Positions 38,896 to 47,464 of a DNA stretch of 64,000 bases are shown in pieces. Every line of letters begins with the position of its first letter. Within the stretch, counting starts at the first letter, position 1. The notes below the pieces were generated by a model. The model saw only the letters and a program-made list of their open reading frames with translations, was not told the origin of the DNA and ran no database searches. This DNA comes from Kocuria tytonis (GTDB lineage Bacteria; Actinomycetota; Actinomycetes; Actinomycetales; Micrococcaceae). The stretch spans positions 1 through 64,000 of the forward strand of contig NZ_PNJG02000004.1 in NCBI RefSeq assembly GCF_003226895.2, given 5' to 3'. The position numbers were made by a program, and so were the translations under genes.

Positions 38896-40596
38896 TCAGA
38901 AGCCCAGGACCACTCGCAGCTGGTCGCTGATCGCCGCCAGCCGCCGGGCGGCCTCCGCGCGTGGGACGGCGGCGCCCTCGGCCACGGGCAGCACGACCTC
39001 CAGGTAGCACTTGAGCTTGGGCTCGGTGCCGGAGGGGCGCACGATCACGCGGTCGTCGGCCTCGGTGCGCATGAGGATGCCCTCCGTGGGGAGCATCTCG
39101 GGCCCACCCTCGGCGAGGTCCACGAACTCCACCACCGGTGAGCCGGCCAGTTCCGCGGGCGGGTTCTCCCGCAGCCGCGCCATGCCGCGGCCGATGAGCG
39201 AGAGGTCCGCCACGCGGAACGTGAGCGGGGCGGTGGCGTAGAGACCGTGCAGGCGCGCCAGCCGGTCCAGCTCGTCCTGGACCGTGGAGCCGCGCTGCTT
39301 CAGCTCCGCCACGAGGGACGCCACGCGCACGGCGGCGGAGACGCCGTCCTTGTCCCGCACCGCGGTGGGGTCCGTGCAGTAGCCGATGGCCTCCTCGTAG
39401 CCGAAGCGCAGCCCTGGGGTGCGCGCGATCCACTTGAACCCGGTGAGGGTCTGGCGGGACGAGAGACCGTGGTGCTGCGCGATCCGGCCCAGCAGCCGCC
39501 CGGAGACGATGGAGCAGGCGAGGGTGTCCCCCGCGCGCTCCGGATCCGCAGCGGCGTCCTCGCCGAGCAGCGCACCGAGCTCGTCACCGCTGAGACGGCG
39601 CCAGTCCCGGGCGGGATCACCCGTTCCCGCGCCGGTGGGCACGGCCACCGCGCAGCGGTCCGCGTCCGGGTCCAGTGCGATCGCCACGTCCGCGTCCTCC
39701 CGGGCGGCCAGCGCCGTCACGAGGTCCATGGCCCCCGGTTCCTCCGGATTCGGGAAGGCCACCGTGGGGAAGTCCGGGTCCGGTTCGGCCTGCTCCGCGA
39801 CCACCGACACGCGGGAGAACCCGGCCTGCTCCAGCACCCGCCGCGCGGTCCCCAGGCCCACGCCGTGCATGGGGGTCAGGGCAATGGTGATGTCCCCGGA
39901 GTCCGCGCTGGTGCGCAGGGACGCGGCGCGGTCCACGTAGTCGGTGACCAGGGCGGCGTCGGCGGTGGTCACGGACTCCGGGTCGCGGGGGACCTCGTCC
40001 GCGGCCGGGGTGGCGGCGATGCGTTCGGCGATCCGGGCGTCGTCGGGAGGGACGATCTGCACGCCCTTCTCGTCGTCCGTGGCCACGGCACGGCCACCGA
40101 GGTAGACCTTGTAGCCGTTGTCCGCGGGCGGGTTGTGGGAGGCGGTGACCATGACCCCGGCGTCCGCGTCGAGTGCGCGCACGGCGTGGGCCACGAGCGG
40201 CGTGGGCAGCTGGGCGGGTAGGCGCACCGCCCGGCAGCCCGCGGCGGCGAAGACGGCGGCGGCATCCGCGGCGAAGTCCTCGGAACCGTGGCGGGCGTCG
40301 CAGCCCACCACCACGAGCGGCTCGGAGCCCACCCGGTCCAGCAGGAACTCCGCCAGTCCCGCGCTCGCGCGGATCACCACGGCGCGGTTCATCCGCGACT
40401 CACCGGCCCTCACCGCGGCCCGCAGACCCGCGGTGCCGAAGACCAGCGGGCCCTCGAAACGGGAGCCGAGGTCCGCGAGCGCGGCCTCGTCACCGGAGCG
40501 CGCGGCGTCGAGCAGGGTGGCCAGCTCGGTGCGGGTCGCGGCATCGGGATCGTGCTCGATCCACTGCTGCACACGGTCGAGAAGTTGTTCGCTCAT
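38896..40596 (-). CDS. Phosphohexomutase/phosphopentomutase family protein (PmmB-like), 566 aa
   Basis: An alpha-D-phosphohexomutase. Phosphoserine 153 lies in VMVTASHNPPADNGYKVY, the metal loop in ALDPDADRCAV, the sugar-binding segment in FGYEEAIGYC and the phosphate-binding loop in VRPSGTEPKLKCY. The FGTAGLRA N-terminal motif and ~560-residue length place it with PgcA/PmmB-type enzymes. The ATG shares a base with the deoC stop (TGATG), so it is the last gene of deoA-deoC-mutase. By context it probably converts (deoxy)ribose-1-phosphate made by DeoA to the 5-phosphate that DeoC cleaves, in place of DeoB. A longer reading to 41742 is run-through and not the gene. Confidence 0.93.
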   Translation of the reverse strand: MSEQLLDRVQQWIEHDPDAATRTELATLLDAARSGDEAALADLGSRFEGPLVFGTAGLRAAVRAGESRMNRAVVIRASAGLAEFLLDRVGSEPLVVVGCDARHGSEDFAADAAAVFAAAGCRAVRLPAQLPTPLVAHAVRALDADAGVMVTASHNPPADNGYKVYLGGRAVATDDEKGVQIVPPDDARIAERIAATPAADEVPRDPESVTTADAALVTDYVDRAASLRTSADSGDITIALTPMHGVGLGTARRVLEQAGFSRVSVVAEQAEPDPDFPTVAFPNPEEPGAMDLVTALAAREDADVAIALDPDADRCAVAVPTGAGTGDPARDWRRLSGDELGALLGEDAAADPERAGDTLACSIVSGRLLGRIAQHHGLSSRQTLTGFKWIARTPGLRFGYEEAIGYCTDPTAVRDKDGVSAAVRVASLVAELKQRGSTVQDELDRLARLHGLYATAPLTFRVADLSLIGRGMARLRENPPAELAGSPVVEFVDLAEGGPEMLPTEGILMRTEADDRVIVRPSGTEPKLKCYLEVVLPVAEGAAVPRAEAARRLAAISDQLRVVLGF

Positions 40597-41252
40597 CAGG
40601 AGTCCAGTCCTTCCAGGACGGTGCGGGTGCCGGAGAGACCCAGGCGGGTGGCGCCCGCCTCGACCATGGCCAGTGCGGCCTCGGTGGTGCGGATGCCGCC
40701 CGAGGCCTTGACGCCCAGGCGTCCCCCCACGGTCCCGGCCATGAGGCGCACCGCCTCGACGCTCGCGCCGCCGGCGGGGTGGAAGCCCGTGGAGGTCTTG
40801 ACGAAGTCCGCCCCGGCGGCCTCCGCGGCGCGGCACGCCGCGACGATCTGCTCGTCGTCCAGCGCGGCGGACTCGATGATGACCTTCAGGACGGTGGGCG
40901 CGGGGCACGCCGCGCGCACGGACTCGATGTCCTCGCGCACGCCGTCCCAGTCGCCGTCCATCGCCAGACCCAGGTTGATGACCATGTCCACCTCGTCCGC
41001 GCCCCGGGACACGGAGTCCGCGGCCTCCACGGCCTTGACCTCGGAGGGGTGCGCACCGGAGGGGAAGCCGCACACGGTGGCGAGCTTCACCCCCTCGGGC
41101 AGGTCCACGTCCAGGCGGGACGGGGACACGCAGATGGAGTAGGCGCCCAGGTCCGCGGCCTCGCGGGCGAGATCGGCAACCTGCTGGGCGGTGGCCTCGG
41201 GCTTGAGCAGGGTGTGGTCGACCATGGCGGCCAGTTCGGTGCGGGTGGTCAT
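40596..41252 (-). CDS. deoC: Deoxyribose-phosphate aldolase, 218 aa
   Basis: Cleaves 2-deoxyribose-5-phosphate to acetaldehyde and glyceraldehyde-3-phosphate. The Schiff-base lysine 152 is in DFVKTSTGF, Lys182 in GVKASGGIR and Asp89 in [21 protein letters not shown] marks the N-terminus. The ATG at 41252 has AAGGAG 6 nt upstream, the best ribosome site in this block. Middle gene of deoA-deoC-mutase, with a 149 bp spacer after deoA that contains a hairpin. Confidence 0.97.
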   Translation of the reverse strand: MTTRTELAAMVDHTLLKPEATAQQVADLAREAADLGAYSICVSPSRLDVDLPEGVKLATVCGFPSGAHPSEVKAVEAADSVSRGADEVDMVINLGLAMDGDWDGVREDIESVRAACPAPTVLKVIIESAALDDEQIVAACRAAEAAGADFVKTSTGFHPAGGASVEAVRLMAGTVGGRLGVKASGGIRTTEAALAMVEAGATRLGLSGTRTVLEGLDS

Positions 41253-41355
41253 GCGGTTCTCCTTGGTGGTTCGGGTGCGACGCGTCGCCCTCGCGAGGGG
41301 ACGCCGTGGTGCTGCGGCGGTGCTGGGGTGAGGGGCGGGACGCTCGAGCGGGCTC

Positions 41356-41381
41356 GTCCGGGGTGCTGATCGACCCCGGAC
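41356..41381. other. Hairpin in the deoA-deoC spacer
   Basis: GTCCGGGG (41356-41363) and CCCCGGAC (41374-41381) pair perfectly around a 10-nt loop, 20 nt after the deoA stop. It may be an attenuator or an mRNA-processing/stability element between deoA and deoC. Confidence 0.5.
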
Positions 41382-41401
41382 GGGTCCCGCCCGGGGCCCG
41401 C

Positions 41402-42697
41402 TCAGGCGATCCGGTCCAGGACCACGTCCTCGCGGGCACCGGTGCCGTCCGCGGCGTCGGGATCGACCGTGGCGCCGCCGGCCAGGGACTCCAGGGCGCG
41501 GTCGAAGCGCTCCGGGGTGTCCGTGTGGAGGGTGAAGAGCTTCTGTCCCCGGGTGACGCGCTCGCCGGGCACCGCGTGGATCTCCACGCCGGCGCCGGCC
41601 TGCACGGGATCGCCCTGCCGGGCACGTCCCGCGCCGAGGCGCCACGAGGCGACACCCACGGACATGGCGTCCAGCTCGGTGAGCACGCCGTCGGTCTCCG
41701 CGAGGACGTCCTGCGTGTGCGCAGCCTGAGGCAGCGGGGCATCGGGGTCCCCGCCCTGGGCTGCGATCATCTTCTTCCAGGTGTCCATCGCCCGGCCGTC
41801 CTGCAGCGCGGCCGCCACGTCCGCGTCCTGCACGCCGGCGGCCGCGAGCATCTCCTGGGCCAGGGCCACCGTCAGGCGCACGACGTCGCCGGGCCCGCCC
41901 CCTGCCAGGACCTCCACCGATTCGCGCACCTCCAGGGCGTTGCCCACGGTGCGCCCGAGGGGACGGGACATGTCCGTGAGCAGGGCGACGGTGTCCACAC
42001 CGTGGTCCTTGCCGAGGTCCACCATGGTGCGGGCGAGCTCACGGGCGTCCTGCTCCGACTTCATGAATGCGCCGGGTCCGGTCTTGACGTCCAGCACCAG
42101 GGCCCCCGTGCCCTCGGCGATCTTCTTGGACATGATCGAGGAGGCGATCAGCGGGATGCACTCCACGGTGGAGGTGGTGTCCCGCAGGGCGTAGAGCTTC
42201 TTGTCCGCCGGGGCCAGACCGCTGCCGGCCGCGCAGATCACGGCGCCCACGGTGTCCAGGATCTCCATCATCCGCTCGTTGGACAGGTCCGCCTGCCACC
42301 CGGGGATGGCCTCCAGCTTGTCCAGGGTGCCGCCGGTGTGGCCCAGACCGCGGCCCGAGAGCTGCGGGACGGCCACCCCGAAGCTCGCCACGAGGGGCGC
42401 CAGCGGGAGGGTGATCTTGTCCCCCACCCCACCGGTGGAGTGCTTGTCCGCGGTGGGCCGGGAGAGTGCGGCGAAGTTCATCCGCTCGCCGGAGTCGATC
42501 ATGGCCTGGGTCCAGCGGGAGATCTCCGTGCGGTCCATGCCGTTGAGGAACACGGCCATGGCCAGGGCGGACATCTGCTCGTCCGCGACCACCCCGCGGG
42601 TGTAGGCGTCGATCACCCAGTCGATGGCCTCGGGGGACAGCGTCTCGCGGTCCCTCTTCATGCGGATGACGTCCACGGCATCGAACGCTTCGACCAT
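41402..42697 (-). CDS. deoA: Thymidine phosphorylase, 431 aa
   Basis: Phosphorolyses thymidine to thymine and deoxyribose-1-phosphate. The glycosyltransferase-3 fold signatures are clear: [19 protein letters not shown] at the N-terminus, [14 protein letters not shown] and [20 protein letters not shown] for phosphate and nucleoside binding, and a C-terminal domain starting around residue 340. The ATG at 42697 has GAGGGAG 8 nt upstream. First gene of the leftward deo operon and divergent from nupC, with a promoter and palindromic operator between. Confidence 0.96.
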   Translation of the reverse strand: MVEAFDAVDVIRMKRDRETLSPEAIDWVIDAYTRGVVADEQMSALAMAVFLNGMDRTEISRWTQAMIDSGERMNFAALSRPTADKHSTGGVGDKITLPLAPLVASFGVAVPQLSGRGLGHTGGTLDKLEAIPGWQADLSNERMMEILDTVGAVICAAGSGLAPADKKLYALRDTTSTVECIPLIASSIMSKKIAEGTGALVLDVKTGPGAFMKSEQDARELARTMVDLGKDHGVDTVALLTDMSRPLGRTVGNALEVRESVEVLAGGGPGDVVRLTVALAQEMLAAAGVQDADVAAALQDGRAMDTWKKMIAAQGGDPDAPLPQAAHTQDVLAETDGVLTELDAMSVGVASWRLGAGRARQGDPVQAGAGVEIHAVPGERVTRGQKLFTLHTDTPERFDRALESLAGGATVDPDAADGTGAREDVVLDRIA

Positions 42698-42771
42698 GGT
42701 GTTCACTCCCTCGTGTAGGTGCGGCGCCGTGCGGTGGCGGGCGCGGACCCGCGACACGACTCACTCGCAAT

Positions 42772-42814
42772 CCTAGGCGTCGCGTCGGAAACTCTGTCAA
42801 CTATAGTTTTGACA
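42772..42814 (-). promoter_or_regulatory. deo promoter with palindromic operator
   Basis: On the minus strand TTGACA (42800-42795) and TAGGAT (42777-42772) are 17 nt apart, a near-consensus promoter for deoA. The -35 box lies inside a dyad (42795-42814) with TGTCAA and TTGACA ends around a central AACTATAGTT palindrome. It lies between the deo operon and nupC, next to a SorC-type DeoR regulator, whose operator it probably is. Confidence 0.72.
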
Positions 42815-42871
42815 AATGTTCGCACCGTGGCAGAGCCGCCGCGGTGCCGTGAATCGAAAGCCGAGGTCACC

Positions 42872-44089
42872 GTGGACCGTTTCCAGGGCCTGATCGGGAT
42901 CTTCCTGATCCTGGGCATCATCGTTCTGCTCTCCCGCCACCGCAGCGCCATCAAGTGGCGCACGCTCGCCGTGGGCCTGGCCCTGCAGATCGGCGTGGCG
43001 CTGCTGATCCTCAAGTGGGGCCCGGGCTTCGAGGCCCTGAAGTGGTTCTCGGACCTGGTCCAGGGACTGATCGGCTTCACGAACGAGGGCACCAAGTTCG
43101 TCTTCGGCGGTCTCATGGACGAGAAGAACGGCTTCGTCTTCGCGCTCAACGTGCTTCCCGTGATCATCTTCCTGGGGGCGCTCATCAGCGCGCTGTACTA
43201 CCTGCGGGTCATCCAGGTGTTCGTGCACGTGCTGGGCACCGTGCTGAACAAGATCATGGGCACCTCCAAGATCGAGTCCGTGTTCGCCTCCACCGTGATC
43301 TTCCTGGGGCAGAGCGAGGCCCCGCTGATGATCAAGCCGTACCTGAGCAAGCTCACGCGCTCCGAGCTGTTCGCGTGCATGACCGGTGGTTTCGCCGCGG
43401 CCGCGGGCTCCACCCTGGTGGGGTACTCGCTGCTGGGCGCACCGCTGCCGTACCTGCTGGCGGCGTCGGTGATGAACGCCCCCGGGTCCCTGCTCGTGGC
43501 CAAGGCGCTGATGCCCGAGACCGAGAAGTCCGTGGCCTCCGTGAACACCCTCAAGGTGCGGGACACCGAGTCCAAGAACCTCATCGACGCGGTCGGCACC
43601 GGTGCGCTGAACGGCGGTCGCATTGCCGTGATCGTGGGCTGCCTGCTGATCGCGTTCATTGCGCTAATCGCCCTGCTGTCCGCCGTGCTGGGCTGGTTCG
43701 GCTCGCTGTTCGGCTTCGAGGGCTGGTCCCTGGAGGGGCTGTTCGGGATCATCTTCGCGCCGCTCGCGTGGGCCATTGGCGTGCCCTGGCAGGACGCCGC
43801 ACAGGTGGGCAACTTCATCGGCCAGAAGACCATCCTCAACGAGTTCGTGGGCTATACCGCGTTCGGCCCGGAGATCCCCAACCTGGATCCCCAGTCCGTG
43901 CTGATCACCACGTTCGCCCTGGCCGGGTTCGCGAACCTCTCCTCGATCGCCATCCAGATCGGCTCGTTCGGCGGCCTGGCCCCGGACCGGCGCTCGGACG
44001 TGGCGCAGATGGGGCTGTTCGCGCTGCTCGCAGGCTTCCTCACCAACATGCTCAACGCCGCGCTCGTCGGCGTGATCATGGGCCTGTGA
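42872..44089 (+). CDS. nupC: Concentrative nucleoside transporter (CNT/NupC family), 405 aa
   Basis: An H+ or Na+-coupled nucleoside importer with about 9-10 membrane helices. The conserved GQSEAPLMIKPYL is near residue 148, NEFVGYTAFGP near 322 and FANLSSIAIQIG near 347, covering both substrate-binding halves of the family. I chose GTG at 42872, preceded by GAGG at 5 nt; earlier in-frame starts run into the operator region. It supplies nucleosides to DeoA and is divergent from the deo operon. The regulator gene follows 30 nt after its stop. Confidence 0.94.
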   Translation: MDRFQGLIGIFLILGIIVLLSRHRSAIKWRTLAVGLALQIGVALLILKWGPGFEALKWFSDLVQGLIGFTNEGTKFVFGGLMDEKNGFVFALNVLPVIIFLGALISALYYLRVIQVFVHVLGTVLNKIMGTSKIESVFASTVIFLGQSEAPLMIKPYLSKLTRSELFACMTGGFAAAAGSTLVGYSLLGAPLPYLLAASVMNAPGSLLVAKALMPETEKSVASVNTLKVRDTESKNLIDAVGTGALNGGRIAVIVGCLLIAFIALIALLSAVLGWFGSLFGFEGWSLEGLFGIIFAPLAWAIGVPWQDAAQVGNFIGQKTILNEFVGYTAFGPEIPNLDPQSVLITTFALAGFANLSSIAIQIGSFGGLAPDRRSDVAQMGLFALLAGFLTNMLNAALVGVIMGL

Positions 44090-44119
44090 CGGCGTGCTGG
44101 CGGCACTGAGGGCGACGGC

Positions 44120-45055
44120 GTGGAGCTGAGTCCCCGGGACGGCCAGTCCCTCGAGGTGGCCCGGCTGTACTACCAGCGCGGGCTCTCCCAGGCGGAGGTG
44201 GCCCGGACACTGGCCATGTCCCGCCCCACGGTGTCCAAACTGCTGCAGCACGCGCGCGAGTGCGGTTTCGTGAGCATCGAGATCCGGGACCCCCGCACGG
44301 TGTCCACGGACGTGGGGCGCGAGCTGTGCTCCGCGTTCGGGCTCGTCCAGGCCACCGTGGTGGCCGATGCGGAGACCGAGCACGAGTTGCTGCACAACCT
44401 GGGTGTCGCCGGGGCGCGCATGCTCGAGGAGAATGTGGCCGACGGCGATCTCGTGGGCATCACGTGGGGTCGCACCATGCGCGCCGTGGCCCAGGCGCTG
44501 ACCCCCCAACCGCGTAGCGGCGTGCACATGGTCCAGCTCAAAGGCGGCAGCAGTCTGGTCTCACCGGCGGCGGGGCATTTCGAGACCGTGCGGATGTTCT
44601 GCACCGCGTTCAACGCCTACCCCCACACGCTGCCCCTCCCGGCGCTCTTCGACAGCCCCGAGGTCAAACGCCTCGTGGCGCAGGACCGGCACATCGAGTA
44701 CGTCCTGGACCTGGGCCGCAGCGCCCGGGTGGCGGTGTTCACCGTGGGCTCCGCCGGACGGGACGCACCCCTGCTCGCACGCGACTACCTGACCACCGAG
44801 GAGCGGGAAGGGGTCGCGCAGCGCGCGGTGGGTGACCTGTGTTCCCACTTCATTGACGACGCCGGCAACCCCGCCGTGCCCGAGCTCGACGCCCGCACCG
44901 TGGCCATCCCCCTGGACTTCCTGCGGCACAAGGAGATCCGGATCTGCGTGGCCGGCGGCGCGGCGAAGACCCCGGTCCTGCGCGCGGCACTGCGGGCCGG
45001 GTACGTGTCCCACCTCGTCACCGACGAACGCACCGCCCGCACCGTCCTGGGCTGA
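44120..45055 (+). CDS. SorC/DeoR-type transcriptional regulator of the deo-nupC genes, 311 aa
   Basis: An N-terminal helix-turn-helix (VARLYYQRGLSQAEVARTL then SRPTVSKLLQHARE) is followed by a SorC sugar-binding domain of about 250 residues with GDLVGITWGRTM and GGAAKTPVLRAALRAGYV. Members such as Bacillus DeoR are released from DNA by deoxyribose-5-phosphate. It sits 30 nt behind nupC in the same direction, so it is probably autoregulated with it. The likely target is the dyad at 42795-42814. The GTG at 44120 gives the full DNA-binding helix. Confidence 0.9.
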   Translation: MELSPRDGQSLEVARLYYQRGLSQAEVARTLAMSRPTVSKLLQHARECGFVSIEIRDPRTVSTDVGRELCSAFGLVQATVVADAETEHELLHNLGVAGARMLEENVADGDLVGITWGRTMRAVAQALTPQPRSGVHMVQLKGGSSLVSPAAGHFETVRMFCTAFNAYPHTLPLPALFDSPEVKRLVAQDRHIEYVLDLGRSARVAVFTVGSAGRDAPLLARDYLTTEEREGVAQRAVGDLCSHFIDDAGNPAVPELDARTVAIPLDFLRHKEIRICVAGGAAKTPVLRAALRAGYVSHLVTDERTARTVLG

Positions 45056-45162
45056 GCCGGCGGCGCGGTAGTGGTGGGACCCGCATGGTTCGGCGCGATC
45101 CCGGCCGGGTCGACGTGATCCCGGCGGTGTCGGCCCGAGCCCACCCGTCCCGGCCCCATGGC

Positions 45163-45179
45163 GCGCGGTTGCTCCGCGC
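45163..45179. terminator. Hairpin between the regulator and the FAD protein gene
   Basis: GCGCGG (45163-45168) and CCGCGC (45174-45179) pair around TTGCT between two converging genes. The stem is short and no T-tract follows. Confidence 0.4.
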
Positions 45180-45214
45180 ACGGTCACTCCCCGTATGACG
45201 CCGCCCGGGCCGGA

Positions 45215-47218
45215 TCACTGCCGCGCGCGCGGCTCTCCCAGGATCTCCCGGGCGATGGCGTCCGCGTCCGCGATGGTCCGGGCACCCAGGTGGGCCGGTG
45301 CACCGGCCTCGGCCGCGATCGACACACCCCACTGCACCGAGGACAGTTGCAGACCGATCACGTGGATGCCGGGTTCCACCGCGTCTTTGTCCCCCACGGC
45401 GCGGTAGACGAACGAGCCGGCCGCGGCGTCGTCGTCGTGGGCACCCCGCGGACGCTCGCGCGAGACGTCCAGACCCGTGCTCGTCTCGGGGCTCGCGCCG
45501 TCGCGCGTCTCCATGAGTTTCGCGCGCACCAGGCCGCGCTCGTGCATGTGCGTGAGCAGCGGGGAGATGTTGCGGTGGACGTCGTTGCTCGGGGACATGG
45601 CCTCGATCATCCACCGTGAGCGCACGGGTGCCGCCTCGACCCACGGGGACGCGGCCACGAAGTAACCCTCGGAGCGGTCCACGACGAAGCGCGGTTCGGG
45701 GCCCAGGAACCGCACGATTCCTGCGCGGGTCAGCGCGGCGAGCTGCTGGATCCGCAGCACGGGCGGTCCGGAGGCCAGCCCCTCCACGAAGGGTTCGAAC
45801 TCGCGCTGCAGCTCGTGGACCCAGGACGAGTCCGAGATGCCGATCTCCGCAAGGACGCACTTGAGCACGCTGCGCGCGGCATTGAGGGACGCGATCGCCA
45901 TCTTGACGGGATCGTCCTCACCCTGCAGGGACCCGTGGACGTCCCGGTCCAGGTAGTGCACCACGGCGGCCGCGTACTCGTCGTGGCTCGCGAAGCTCAC
46001 GTCCTCGAAGGGCCGAGCGAGCCGGGCCTGCTGCAGTTGCCGCCCGGGGACCACCGAGTCCGAGATCAGCGCATCGCTCTTGCGCGCCCAGTTCACGTCC
46101 GTGCGATCCGTGAGGATTTCATCCAGCCGGTCCAGGAACGCCCGGGGGTCCCCCAGGAACGCGTCCGGTGCCGTGCGCGCGAGCACCACGTAGTAGTTCC
46201 ACACGGCGTCCTTACGGATCAGGGGTCCGAGTTGCCGGTCGAAGGACAGCTCGCCGGGGCTCGAGGCCGCAACGTGGCGCACCGCGTCCACGGTGAAGAA
46301 GCGGGTCTGCAACGACGCCGCGTAGTACCCCCGGAGCCGCGGCTTCGCCCGGTACGGCGTTCCGCGACGCGAGCCCGCCACGATCTTCGGTTCCCGTCCG
46401 GAGGGGTGGTACACCAACCGTTCGGGGTTGTCCAGATCGGTCGTGAAGCGGCCTCCCCGCCCCTCGGTGAGCTGGGCGAGCGCGTCGCAGAAGTTCAGGC
46501 CCATGCCCCGCACGAGCACCGTCTCGCCGTGCGGTAGATCGGGCCACGCGGCGTCCGCGGGCACGGTGGGCGGCCAGTACGTCAGTCCGTGTTCGGCGGC
46601 GCCGTCCACGAGTTCCTTCTGGGACGGACGCAGGTGCGCGTCCAGGTGGCCCAGCGCGAGCACGACAGCGTCCGCGGGCAGCACCACACCGCCCGCGAGT
46701 TCCACGGAGTAGCGATGACGCCCGTCCGTCCTGACCCACGCGTCCACGGCCTCGGCGCGGTGCACCGTGAGCTCCACGGTGCGCGGCAGGTTCTCCCGCA
46801 GGGTCGCGAAGACCCACGCGAGGTAGCGCCCGTACGTGGCGCGCGGCGGGTACCCCTGCGGGGTCAGCCGCGCGAGTTGGTCGCGTTGCTCGTCCGTGAG
46901 CGGGCTCACCGGGGTGATCTCCCCGGCGACGACGCCGCGGCGCCACCGTTCGAAGCTCACCCCCCGCAGGGGCTCCAGCGCGGGGACTGCCAATGCGCCG
47001 TCGGCAGCGATCACGGTGGGGAAAAGAGAAGGGGTGTTCATGAGGAACAGCTCCGACTGGTCCGTGCGCCACACATGCCCCGGTCCGGGAGGGAAAGGAT
47101 CCACCAGGTCCACGTGGACACGGATCCCGTGGGCCGCGGAGTGCGCCGCGAGCCGTTCCACCACGGACAGACCTCTGGGGCCCGCTCCCACCACCACCAC
47201 GCGTTGCTGAATCACCAC
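45215..47218 (-). CDS. FAD/NAD(P)-binding protein (NAD_binding_9 family), 667 aa
   Basis: A dinucleotide-binding fold starts at once with VVVVGAGPRGLSVVERL (GxGxxG at about 11-16). PFPPGPGHVWRTDQSELFLMNT and LALGHLD fit the FAD-NAD(P)-binding family of unknown chemistry. Residues after about 480 form an extra helical region without a recognised domain. An internal HDDDAAAGS stretch near 610 is low complexity. Two adjacent GTG codons are possible starts; the one at 47218 is 7 nt after TATCCT (47231-47226) and fits a leaderless message. It is divergent from an exporter of the DHA2 class, which suggests a shared role in modifying or exporting a small molecule, but that is only inference. Confidence 0.8.
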   Translation of the reverse strand: MVIQQRVVVVGAGPRGLSVVERLAAHSAAHGIRVHVDLVDPFPPGPGHVWRTDQSELFLMNTPSLFPTVIAADGALAVPALEPLRGVSFERWRRGVVAGEITPVSPLTDEQRDQLARLTPQGYPPRATYGRYLAWVFATLRENLPRTVELTVHRAEAVDAWVRTDGRHRYSVELAGGVVLPADAVVLALGHLDAHLRPSQKELVDGAAEHGLTYWPPTVPADAAWPDLPHGETVLVRGMGLNFCDALAQLTEGRGGRFTTDLDNPERLVYHPSGREPKIVAGSRRGTPYRAKPRLRGYYAASLQTRFFTVDAVRHVAASSPGELSFDRQLGPLIRKDAVWNYYVVLARTAPDAFLGDPRAFLDRLDEILTDRTDVNWARKSDALISDSVVPGRQLQQARLARPFEDVSFASHDEYAAAVVHYLDRDVHGSLQGEDDPVKMAIASLNAARSVLKCVLAEIGISDSSWVHELQREFEPFVEGLASGPPVLRIQQLAALTRAGIVRFLGPEPRFVVDRSEGYFVAASPWVEAAPVRSRWMIEAMSPSNDVHRNISPLLTHMHERGLVRAKLMETRDGASPETSTGLDVSRERPRGAHDDDAAAGSFVYRAVGDKDAVEPGIHVIGLQLSSVQWGVSIAAEAGAPAHLGARTIADADAIAREILGEPRARQ

Positions 47219-47464
47219 GTCCTTCAGGATAACGAAGGGTGACCCCCGTTCGGGCCGGGCATGAATCCGACGTGGACGTCCGGCCGGTGTCGCGCTCGAG
47301 TGCTCGACGGACCGACCAGCAGACCACCCGCGGGCGTGCTGCGGGCCTGGCGGAGCGCTCCCGATGCGCATGTGCACGCGCTCGTCTGTGACCGTTACCC
47401 TTACAGGGGCCCGGCCCCGGAAGGCCCGCCCGACCCCGTCCGCTCCAACGCTGGGAACCTCTCC

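Noticed and set aside
38896-41742. A 948-codon minus-strand reading that would fuse the mutase to an N-terminal extension
   Set aside because: The extra 380 codons cover deoC and part of deoA in a different frame. The mutase starts at 40596 with a TGATG overlap to deoC.
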